64,000 nucleotides of DNA from a virus. The stretch's first letter is position 1; every line of letters begins with the position of its first letter. The notes under the pieces were generated by a model. It worked only from the letters and a program-made list of their open reading frames with translations. It searched no databases and had not been told where the DNA came from. Shown piece after piece: positions 57,958-64,000 of the stretch. The stretch covers positions 1 through 64,000 of IMG/VR virus record IMGVR_UViG_3300027969_003137; one strand, written 5' to 3'. The translations under genes were made by a program, and so were the position numbers.

Positions 57958-58194
57958 ATGGGTAGAGTCTACACAAGTATGCAAGGTAAACAAATCGATA
58001 TGGAAAAACTACAACTTAGAAATGAGTTGTCGCCTGCCGTCGGAAACATGAAAGTAAATGCCAGAGGTGATGAGTTGGGTGCTGGTGGTAAAATTGTTCG
58101 TACACGAGAACAGATCTTACAAGATTATTATAAAAATAATCCAAGAGCAATTGCCGATGAGGTTGTAGGTTCACGTGCAGGTGGAAAGAAATAA
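57958..58194 (+). CDS. small basic conserved phage protein (78 aa)
   Basis: 78 residues: MGRVYTSMQGKQIDMEKLQL then NELSPAVGNMKVNARGDELG and a basic tail RSRAGGKK-like (VVGSRAGGKK). No recognisable domain. It ends 2 nt before gp31-like gene, so part of the same operon. Probably structural or regulatory. Confidence 0.6.
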   Translation: MGRVYTSMQGKQIDMEKLQLRNELSPAVGNMKVNARGDELGAGGKIVRTREQILQDYYKNNPRAIADEVVGSRAGGKK

Positions 58195-58196
58195 TA

Positions 58197-58556
58197 ATGG
58201 CTACAAACTTTGATGTTAAACATGTTAAGATACGAGCCCTTCATGATTGGGTTATTGTTTCAGACATGGACTTTGGCGAAATTACTACCGCGGCTGGATT
58301 AGTTATTCGAAGTGATAATGGTAAAACACATGGCATTAAACCTCGGTGGGGTAAGGTTTACTGTATAGGGCCTGAACAAAAAGATGTCAAAGTAGGTGAT
58401 TGGATTTTAATTGAACATGGTCGATGGACTAGAGCCATGCACATTAACGACGGCGAACAAGAAGTCAAAATTCATCGAGTTGATGCTAACTGTATCATAG
58501 GCATATCTGATACACCGCCTACATCGGAAGAATGGTACGTTGCCGATTCAATGTAA
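58197..58556 (+). CDS. co-chaperonin gp31/GroES-like
   Basis: 119 residues, length similar to T4 gp31. KIRALHDWVIVSDMDFGEIT corresponds to the GroES opening strand, AAGLVIRSDNGKTHGIKP to the mobile loop and KPRWGKVYCIGPEQKDVKVG then DWILIEHGRWTRAM to the beta-barrel. T4 gp31 replaces GroES on host GroEL to fold the capsid protein. Fits T4-like replication neighbourhood. The assignment rests on pattern of strands rather than sequence identity. Confidence 0.8.
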   Translation: MATNFDVKHVKIRALHDWVIVSDMDFGEITTAAGLVIRSDNGKTHGIKPRWGKVYCIGPEQKDVKVGDWILIEHGRWTRAMHINDGEQEVKIHRVDANCIIGISDTPPTSEEWYVADSM

Positions 58557-58559
58557 TAT

Positions 58560-58799
58560 ATGCACATGAAGAAAAAGTCATGGAGCGTGGAGGAAATTGC
58601 CACGCAAATCCATGCCATTGCTAGGGAATGTTCTAGTCCCTACAATGAAGGGTTCACTGCATTTGAACTCAAAAAAGATCTCTATCAAATTAAAGAAATC
58701 TTAGAAACAGCCATTAAACAAAGTCCCACCTTTTATGGCGAACAAGAGTGGTTGACAGAACAAGAAAAAAAGCGTATTATTAAGATATTAAAGTCTTAA
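58560..58799 (+). CDS. small conserved phage protein (79 aa)
   Basis: 79 residues, ATG 58560 (alternative ATG 58566). Helical and basic: MKKKSWSVEEIATQIHAIAR then ELKKDLYQIKEILETAIKQS, end basic. No motif. Followed by AAGGAG for the next gene. Unknown. Confidence 0.55.
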   Translation: MHMKKKSWSVEEIATQIHAIARECSSPYNEGFTAFELKKDLYQIKEILETAIKQSPTFYGEQEWLTEQEKKRIIKILKS

Positions 58800-58808
58800 G
58801 GAGATACT

Positions 58809-59189
58809 GTGACTAATCCATTTCGTGATCAAGAAAAGTTCATGCGGGCCTGCGACCAAAGTGTTGGCAAATTTGACGAACTACAATTTGCATTGTATAC
58901 TAATCTTATTACTGAAGAGCATCAAGAATTTCTAGAGGCCACACTAGCAGAAGATCCGATAGAACAATTAGATGCACTTATTGACATACTAGTAGTCACC
59001 ATTGGTGCTATTCACAGCATGGGTGCAGATGCAGAAGGTGCATGGAAAGAAGTAATGATGACTAACTTTGCCAAGATTGATTCGGAGACCGGTAAGGTTC
59101 GCAAGCGTGAAGATGGCAAAGTACTAAAGCCAATCGGTTGGGAGTCACCTGCATTAGGACAGTTTGTATTTAAAAAGGCAAAAGAATGA
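58809..59189 (+). CDS. MazG-like NTP pyrophosphohydrolase
   Basis: GTG start 58809, AAGGAGATACT upstream. 126 residues. LITEEHQEFLEAT has the E-x2-E metal-binding pairs and EQLDALIDILVVTIGA the second acidic helix of all-alpha NTP pyrophosphohydrolases, with GKVRKREDGKVLKPIGW as the C-terminal extension. These enzymes hydrolyse NTPs (or dNTPs such as dUTP) to NMP and pyrophosphate, lowering odd nucleotides or ppGpp. Lies directly before the clamp loader with an ATGA overlap. Confidence 0.8.
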   Translation: MTNPFRDQEKFMRACDQSVGKFDELQFALYTNLITEEHQEFLEATLAEDPIEQLDALIDILVVTIGAIHSMGADAEGAWKEVMMTNFAKIDSETGKVRKREDGKVLKPIGWESPALGQFVFKKAKE

Positions 59190-60100
59190 AAGAACTATGG
59201 GTAGAAAAATACCGTCCTAAAACTATTGACGGCTTTGTGTGGCGAGACGAGGCTCAACGTAAACAGGTAATGACCTGGATCAAAGATAAAAGTGTTCCAC
59301 ATCTATTGTTAAGTGGACCACCCGGTATCGGAAAGACCACTATGGCCAAGATGCTGGTAAATGAAATTGGTATCGAAGATGCTGATGTCCTAGAAGTCAA
59401 TGCTAGTAGAGAAACAGGTATTGATTTTATTAGAGACAAGATTGTTCCATTCATTTCTACTATTGCTTGGGGTCCGTTTAAAGTTGTACTACTAGATGAG
59501 GCAGATCGTCTTAGCCCTAATGCACAAGATTCTCTAAAGGGTATCATTGAGGAGTATAGTTCCTTTGCTAGGTTTATTTTAACCTGCAATAGTCCAAATA
59601 AAATTGTTCCTGCTTTGCACAGTAGATGTCAGCAGTTTCATTTTAGCAAACTGGATATGACTGAGTATACTGCAAGAGCTGCTACCATACTGGTCGAAGA
59701 GTCTATTGAATTTGATTTAGAAACATTGGATTTGTATGTTAGTACTGCATATCCAGATTTAAGAAAGTGTATTAACCTGTTGCAACAGCATGTTAATGAT
59801 GATAAACTTCATGTTCCTACAAAAGAAGATGCAGGTACTATGGAGTGGAAGTTTGATATGGTTGCACTTTTCAAAGCTGGAAAAATTACAGAAGCACGTA
59901 AACTAATCTGTAGTAAAATCCGTGTAGAAGAAGTAGAAGAAGTATTTCGTTGGTTGTACGACAATCTTGATGTGTTTGGTGATGATCAAAAACAAGACTC
60001 GGCTATTATCATTATCAAGCAAGGATTAGCTGATCATACATTGGTAGCTGACCCAGAAATCAATCTTGCAGCCACATTGGTCAAGCTGGCACGTCTCTAA
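59186..60100 (+). CDS. 44: sliding-clamp loader large subunit (T4 gp44-like)
   Basis: 304 residues; T4 gp44 has 319. MKELWVEKYRPKTIDGFV is the RFC start, GPPGIGKTT (44-52) Walker A, VLLDEADRLS Walker B (about 107-116), and LHSRCQQFHF the SRC arginine-finger motif. AAA+ ATPase that loads the sliding clamp onto primer-template. Consistent with a T4-like replisome; clamp, gp62 and polymerase are not in the window. ATGA overlap upstream; overlaps the DUF2452 gene by 1 nt. Confidence 0.93.
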   Translation: MKELWVEKYRPKTIDGFVWRDEAQRKQVMTWIKDKSVPHLLLSGPPGIGKTTMAKMLVNEIGIEDADVLEVNASRETGIDFIRDKIVPFISTIAWGPFKVVLLDEADRLSPNAQDSLKGIIEEYSSFARFILTCNSPNKIVPALHSRCQQFHFSKLDMTEYTARAATILVEESIEFDLETLDLYVSTAYPDLRKCINLLQQHVNDDKLHVPTKEDAGTMEWKFDMVALFKAGKITEARKLICSKIRVEEVEEVFRWLYDNLDVFGDDQKQDSAIIIIKQGLADHTLVADPEINLAATLVKLARL

Positions 60101-60573
60101 TGTCAGATGATAAGTCTAACTCTGCCAAGGGCCGTACCAGCTACGACTCTACATCAACAGGTTCTCTGATACCATTCTTTAATAGGAATGTGTCAGAGTA
60201 TCCCACAGAAGCTGGTGGTGTTAAATTTGATCTAGTGCCTGTCACCAAACAAAAAGATATCATGATTAATCATGCTAGGATTTATGCCCAGCAAGAGTAT
60301 GATCGAATTATGGAACTGGTTGCTGTGTTAGAGAATCAAGCTCAGGCAATTAAGCGACGACTGGATATTACTGATGCCGTACATGGAGCCGTTTATCAAT
60401 TTCAACCTGTAATGGGCAACATCTATTGGCTGGCATGGGATAAACGGAAACAGCATACCTTATTAACACAAAACGGACCGAACAATTGGTCTAGTAGTTC
60501 ACCGGAAGATTACGAATACAAGGCGCAGGTAAAGTATATGGGCGACCATACCTGGATGGAAATAAATGAATAA
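60100..60573 (+). CDS. DUF2452 phage protein
   Basis: 157 residues. SAKGRTSYDSTSTGSLIPFF and FNRNVSEYPTEAGGVKFDLV open the protein; HARIYAQQEYDRIMELVAVL and the C-terminal GNIYWLAWDKRKQHTLLTQN are conserved in DUF2452 phage proteins that sit next to replication genes. Function unknown. Overlaps both neighbours, so translation is coupled with gp44. Confidence 0.7.
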   Translation: MSDDKSNSAKGRTSYDSTSTGSLIPFFNRNVSEYPTEAGGVKFDLVPVTKQKDIMINHARIYAQQEYDRIMELVAVLENQAQAIKRRLDITDAVHGAVYQFQPVMGNIYWLAWDKRKQHTLLTQNGPNNWSSSSPEDYEYKAQVKYMGDHTWMEINE

Positions 60574-60811
60574 CAGATATATGATTGTGACCTATGTACA
60601 AAAGTCTGATGGTAAATGGGACGAGCTCACTGAATTTAAAAATAGTATTAGACCAAAACATCTGCAGAATGCCAAGGTCATTCTTGATTTTAGATATAAA
60701 AAAGTCGTCAAAAACACCCTCAATAAAGAAGCTGGATTTGACGACATGTTGGAATTTTACAAGAGGCTGTTAGGAGATCAACTAACACCCTATCTGCCTC
60801 CTGAGCTTTAA
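60566..60811 (+). CDS. small hypothetical phage protein (81 aa)
   Basis: 81 residues; ATG 60566 within the end of the DUF2452 gene. DGKWDELTEFKNSIRPKHLQ followed by NAKVILDFRYKKVVKNTLNK is a charged alpha/beta pattern with no known motif. The 3' end overlaps the convergent phoH gene by 4 nt. Confidence 0.55.
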   Translation: MNNRYMIVTYVQKSDGKWDELTEFKNSIRPKHLQNAKVILDFRYKKVVKNTLNKEAGFDDMLEFYKRLLGDQLTPYLPPEL

Positions 60812-61548
60812 GTTTCTCCGTAGATTGCTAGTATCTCCTTGACAGCTTCATGGCGTTCAACGTCACTCACAGTAAAATGACAGGTGTCTACATATCTGTG
60901 ATTTTCAAAGTTATTATATAACTTCAGGAATTCAAGCAACCCATTATTGCTTGGGCGGTCGGCCTGCTGTAGATCTCCAGTGACAACCATTCTAGATCCC
61001 TGTCCTAGTCGAGTCAGCAGCATCTTCATCTGACTAGGCGTTGTGTTTTGCATTTCGTCGGCTATAACGATGGCATTCTTAAACGTTCTGCCTCGCATAT
61101 AAGCTAGTGGACTGGTTTCAATGATTCCTTCTGCAACCATATGTTCAATCTCTTTAGCGTTATAATTCTCGGCAATTACATCAAAGATTGGTCTCGTCCA
61201 TGGGGCCATCTTTTCATTAAGATCACCTGGTAAAAACCCGTGTTCCTCATCCACTGAAACAGCTGGTCTGGTAATTATAATTTTATCAACTTCACCGTAC
61301 TTGAGTTGATCCACCGCCCATTGTACAGCTAACATGGTTTTACCCGTGCCGGCTGGACCTGTAGCAAATACGATCATTTTAGTTGAATCGTTTAGCTTTA
61401 ACAGGTAATTTTCTTGATTAAGGTTTTTGGGATATATTTGAACTCTTGGACGTTTTTTGTAGGATGTTGTATCTACTATTTTAATTACGTTAGACTCTTG
61501 GTGATATTGATTAGCTTTCAGTGCTACTGCTGCTCTTTTACGCTTCAT
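60808..61548 (-). CDS. phoH: PhoH-like ATPase
   Basis: 246 residues read from 61548. Walker A GPAGTGKT (64-71), VDEEHGFLPGDLNEKMAPW, and Walker B IVIADEMQNTTPSQMKMLLT with GDLQQADRPSNNGL near the C-terminus are all typical of PhoH, an RNA helicase/ATPase-related protein that is widespread in marine T4-like phages. The only minus-strand gene of the replication region; upstream (61549-61692) carries no gene. Role in infection unknown; linked to phosphate stress or RNA turnover in bacteria. Confidence 0.93.
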   Translation of the reverse strand: MKRKRAAVALKANQYHQESNVIKIVDTTSYKKRPRVQIYPKNLNQENYLLKLNDSTKMIVFATGPAGTGKTMLAVQWAVDQLKYGEVDKIIITRPAVSVDEEHGFLPGDLNEKMAPWTRPIFDVIAENYNAKEIEHMVAEGIIETSPLAYMRGRTFKNAIVIADEMQNTTPSQMKMLLTRLGQGSRMVVTGDLQQADRPSNNGLLEFLKLYNNFENHRYVDTCHFTVSDVERHEAVKEILAIYGET

Positions 61549-61670
61549 ATAAGGTTAGCCCTCCTTGTTATGTGTTAGGCACGGACCTTTTAACCGACGT
61601 GTCCGTGTACGAACACACAAGTATTTAACTCCAGGATCTAAAAGTTATGTGTTATGTTTGTATTTTGACG

Positions 61671-61677
61671 ATAAATA
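61671..61677 (+). promoter_or_regulatory. late-promoter box ATAAATA
   Basis: ATAAATA in a GATAAATAC context, 15 nt before ATG 61693, with TAGGAGA ribosome-binding in between. Confidence 0.6.
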
Positions 61678-61692
61678 CAATTAGGAGAAATC

Positions 61693-62223
61693 ATGGCCGA
61701 TATTAAAGATATTATACAAAATATAGAACAGCTTTACGGGTCTAATAACAGCTTGAACATGCTTAAAGATTTTGAGCGTGTTGTAGACGAGTTAGATGTC
61801 TATGTTTATGAAAACTGGATTGACGGTGAGCTAGTTGCCGGACCCAAAGAATCACGCTACTTTGTAGAGTGTACATTCATGTGGCCCGAAGAAAAGATGC
61901 CTGAGCCGCAAGGCGGCAAGCGCCTATTAGACTACGGTTGCAAAGTTCAGTACGCTGAAAGCAGCATTTCTAAAGTGCGTAAAATTAAAACCCCAGATGA
62001 TGTTCGTCCTGGTACAAAGAAAGGCAAGATTGATCATGAGCCTGTGTGGATGGTAAAAATTTCCATGCCCAAGAAATTAATGAACGACATCAATCGTGGT
62101 TATAAAAATCTCGATGCAAATAAAGTAGAAGATATACTAAATCAAAATGGAGTAGTAGCAGCTCAACCAGAAGCTACTGCGCCTGCAGAAGGAGCCGCAG
62201 ATGCCGCACAGCCAACAGCTTAA
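61693..62223 (+). CDS. conserved T4-like phage protein (176 aa)
   Basis: 176 residues. MADIKDIIQNIEQLYGSNNS and DFERVVDELDVYVYENWIDG form the first part; EKMPEPQGGKRLLDYGCKVQ and KISMPKKLMNDINRGYKNLD follow, and the C-terminus is a low-complexity Ala/Pro tail (AQPEATAPAEGAADAAQPTA). Resembles a conserved hypothetical of T4-like cyanophages with virion association, but I cannot name it. Strong ribosome-binding site plus late box suggest high late expression. Overlaps the next gene. Confidence 0.6.
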   Translation: MADIKDIIQNIEQLYGSNNSLNMLKDFERVVDELDVYVYENWIDGELVAGPKESRYFVECTFMWPEEKMPEPQGGKRLLDYGCKVQYAESSISKVRKIKTPDDVRPGTKKGKIDHEPVWMVKISMPKKLMNDINRGYKNLDANKVEDILNQNGVVAAQPEATAPAEGAADAAQPTA

Positions 62224-62947
62224 TGAAGGACTACGTCCAATGGACCTAGCCGAAATGGTTAATAAAACTTTTGAAGTAGATACCTTTCGATCAAAGATGG
62301 GCGAGGACCGTGACGTATGTGTATTAACATTCACTGTGCTTGATAGAAATCCTGCAAAGGATCTCATGGAGTTTATCGAGAAGGGCTACGACTTTGTGCT
62401 AGATGCCGATGTCAGCAGTGGCGAGAATACCAATGGCGAGTATAGTGTATTTGTTGAATTGTCAAGAACCAAAGACCTTGCTGAACAGATCAAAGAACTA
62501 ACCTACGGTATTAAAAAACTAACAGGTATTGGTGATTGGGAATTCCGCTATCACAAAGACGGCAAGAAGTTTCAGGTATCAGAAGAAACTCTTAAATCAG
62601 TTATTCCACCATCGCCAGGTGCCTATGATGGACTAATGAGCAAGATGCGTACTGAAGGAATCAAACGTTTCTTCAACAAGACTCTAATGGACGATCTAAC
62701 ACTAGACGGTGATATTATCACCATTCACAAACCTTTTGACCGACAGGTCAAACTGCGTATGGTTAAAGAAGCTGCTACCGATTCTATTCTAGAAGGTGTA
62801 GTAGATCCTATCACAATGGATGATGTTTCTACTAGCGAAATATTTTGGTTAACCAAAGTACTAGGCGACTACAATATCAACAAGGTAGGCGACAAATTTA
62901 TGTTTGACAACAACGGTCAAGCAATGCTATTACAAAGGATAGATTAA
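62201..62947 (+). CDS. conserved T4-like phage protein (248 aa)
   Basis: ATG 62201 has AGAAGGAG at 7 nt, so it is preferred over ATG 62240. 248 residues, alpha/beta: EDRDVCVLTFTVLDRNPAKD, KGYDFVLDADVSSGENTNGE, GIKKLTGIGDWEFRYHKDGK. No catalytic motif; conserved-looking Asp/Glu-rich strands suggest a structural or regulatory protein. It is placed between a virion-linked gene and the lysis cassette. Confidence 0.55.
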   Translation: MPHSQQLNEGLRPMDLAEMVNKTFEVDTFRSKMGEDRDVCVLTFTVLDRNPAKDLMEFIEKGYDFVLDADVSSGENTNGEYSVFVELSRTKDLAEQIKELTYGIKKLTGIGDWEFRYHKDGKKFQVSEETLKSVIPPSPGAYDGLMSKMRTEGIKRFFNKTLMDDLTLDGDIITIHKPFDRQVKLRMVKEAATDSILEGVVDPITMDDVSTSEIFWLTKVLGDYNINKVGDKFMFDNNGQAMLLQRID

Positions 62948-63576
62948 TGAGCTTTACATTCGATTTTACAAAAGACCAACTGAAAGAAATGATTCCCAAG
63001 AATTCCTATGTGGATCAATGGTTTGAAGCATTAGACAATATACTACCAGAGTACGATATCACAACTCCACAACGTGTGGCTGCTTTCCTAGCACAGTGCG
63101 CTCACGAAAGCGGTGGTTTTGTTTTCCTAAAAGAAAACCTAAACTACAAGGCAGCAAGCCTACGCAGAGTGTTTCCCAAGTATTTTCCAGACGATGCCAT
63201 TGCTGCTCAGTATGCTGGCAAGGGCGAAATGATTGCCAATCGAGTGTATGCTAATCGTATGGGCAATGGCTCAGAAGCATCAGGCGATGGATTTAAGTAC
63301 TGCGGTCGTGGGCTTATTCAGTTGACTGGCAAGAACAACTACACATTCTTTGCAGGATCGCTAGACATTCCTGTAGAAGAAGCCAGCGAATACCTACAGA
63401 CATTCGAAGGCGCTGTGCAGTCAGCCTGTTTTTTCTGGGAACAAAACAAACTAAATCAGTACGCAGATAGTGGTGATATTTTAACAATGACCAAACGTAT
63501 CAACGGTGGCACCATTGGTCTAGAAGATCGCATCAAGCATTACGAACACGCATTACACATATTTGGAGCAGCATAA
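62947..63576 (+). CDS. GH19 endolysin (chitinase/lysozyme family)
   Basis: 209 residues. The catalytic Glu of GH19 is in AQCAHESGGF (Glu54), and the second in LKENLNYKAA (Glu63); GDGFKYCGRGLIQLTGKNNY is the conserved core and FWEQNKLNQYADSGDILTMT with RINGGTIGLEDR the C-terminal barrel. GH19 endolysins cut the glycan strand of peptidoglycan at the end of infection. No signal peptide. The start overlaps the previous stop and the membrane protein follows (TAATG), making a lysis cassette. Confidence 0.9.
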   Translation: MSFTFDFTKDQLKEMIPKNSYVDQWFEALDNILPEYDITTPQRVAAFLAQCAHESGGFVFLKENLNYKAASLRRVFPKYFPDDAIAAQYAGKGEMIANRVYANRMGNGSEASGDGFKYCGRGLIQLTGKNNYTFFAGSLDIPVEEASEYLQTFEGAVQSACFFWEQNKLNQYADSGDILTMTKRINGGTIGLEDRIKHYEHALHIFGAA

Positions 63577-64000
63577 TGACCCTGATAGGATGGCTGTTCG
63601 GTATTATTCCTGATAGTCTTTTTATTTGGATTACCTATATTCTGTTCGGAATAGGTGTTGTGTTATACTCGGCTAGCAAGTTGGTTCCTTGGATTCCCAT
63701 GATGGGCCAATACAAACTTCCGGCAGAGCTATTTGGTATTGTATTTCTAGTTATAGGTTCCTATATGTTTGGTAGCTATGGAACTGAAATGGTGTGGCGC
63801 GAACGTGTAGCAGAACTAGAAGCAAAAGTTAAGGTTGCCGAAGAAAAAAGTCAACAGGTCAACACAGTTATCGAAACTAAAATAGTTACAAAAGTCAAAG
63901 TCATTAAGGAAAATGTATATGTTAACAGAGAAATCATCAAAGAAGTTGCGGGCAAGCAGTTGGATGCTCAGTGTACTTTGCCTCGGTCTACTGTCAGCTT
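63576..64000 (+). CDS. two-TM membrane protein with coiled-coil, holin/spanin-like, 3'-truncated
   Basis: Runs off the right edge; 141 codons visible. Two hydrophobic segments (SLFIWITYILFGIGVVLYSA at 14-33 and ELFGIVFLVIGSYMFGSYG at about 52-70) then a long charged helix (RVAELEAKVKVAEEKSQQVN) continuing to QLDAQCTLPR. The layout of transmembrane segments followed by a periplasmic coiled coil fits a lysis accessory (holin or inner-membrane spanin), placed directly after the endolysin with a TAATG overlap. Confidence 0.6.
   Translation, partial: MTLIGWLFGIIPDSLFIWITYILFGIGVVLYSASKLVPWIPMMGQYKLPAELFGIVFLVIGSYMFGSYGTEMVWRERVAELEAKVKVAEEKSQQVNTVIETKIVTKVKVIKENVYVNREIIKEVAGKQLDAQCTLPRSTVS

Noticed and set aside
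61549-61692. Short hairpins upstream of the gene at 61693 as a riboswitch or terminator
   Set aside because: Only a weak GTGT/ACAC stem without a T-run or conserved RNA motif; the region is explained by a late box and ribosome-binding site.
1-64000. CRISPR array, IS element, integrase or attachment site
   Set aside because: No regularly spaced short repeats, transposase or integrase frame was seen; the only regular repeats are coding repeats of fibres.

Overview
The window looks like part of the genome of an uncultured T4-like myovirus from an aquatic habitat, AT-rich and tightly packed (gene spacing mostly under 30 nt, many ATGA or longer overlaps). The evidence is a set of T4-superfamily genes near the right end: gp44-type clamp loader, gp31-like co-chaperonin, PhoH, a DUF2452 protein, MazG-like pyrophosphohydrolase and GH19 endolysin. 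There are also large tail/head fibre genes and T4-late-promoter-like ATAAATA boxes. The host is not identifiable from the sequence. A KDO-8-P synthase, a tripartite tricarboxylate transporter pair and a Bug-type periplasmic receptor point to a Gram-negative bacterium, probably a proteobacterium.

Layout. (1) 1-2.1 kb: the end of a 2-oxoglutarate/Fe(II) (2OG) oxygenase, a second one, tRNA-Gly(GCC), tRNA-Arg(TCT), and a promoter-driven small gene with a metallophosphoesterase, closed by a strong terminator. (2) 2.2-3.9 kb: a tail-fibre-like structural gene. (3) 3.9-27.8 kb: a hypervariable accessory island with genes on both strands. It holds nine further 2OG-oxygenase-like proteins (eleven in the window), four PP-loop ATP pyrophosphatase-like proteins, three GNAT-like acyltransferases, an SGNH hydrolase-like protein, a fatty-acid desaturase, two unusual methyltransferases (one a tandem fusion), a TctA-TctC transporter pair, and a partly duplicated cassette of P-loop (sulfotransferase/kinase-like) genes with an amidohydrolase. 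(4) 27.8-33.7 kb: an odd 111-nt tRNA-like gene, a histone-like protein, thyX and small conserved phage genes, with near-perfect sigma70 promoters. (5) 33.7-41 kb: a fibre-like protein, a DUF115-like protein, a QueD-like protein, kdsA, a GT8-like glycosyltransferase, UvdE, superoxide dismutase, IscU and an A-type Fe-S carrier. (6) 41-57.3 kb: a virion-structure cassette of six large genes, including a 2448-aa protein, a fibre with YadA-like 16-residue repeats and an 895-aa subtilase. (7) 57.3-61.5 kb: replication and nucleotide-metabolism genes. (8) 61.7-64 kb: two conserved phage proteins and a lysis cassette that runs off the window.

Two promoter types are visible: five consensus or near-consensus sigma70 promoters, all with a 17-nt spacer, plus one weaker match whose predicted start falls on the tRNA-like gene; and many ATAAATA-type late boxes. 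Many late boxes lie only 4-8 nt from the start codon, which predicts leaderless late mRNAs for much of the accessory island.

The most system-like signal is the island itself: oxygenases, amide-forming PP-loop enzymes, acyltransferases, methyltransferases and P-loop transferases interleaved and overlapping, with paralogous copies. That is the gene content of a small-molecule, glycan or protein-modification pathway. Its product cannot be read from sequence alone.
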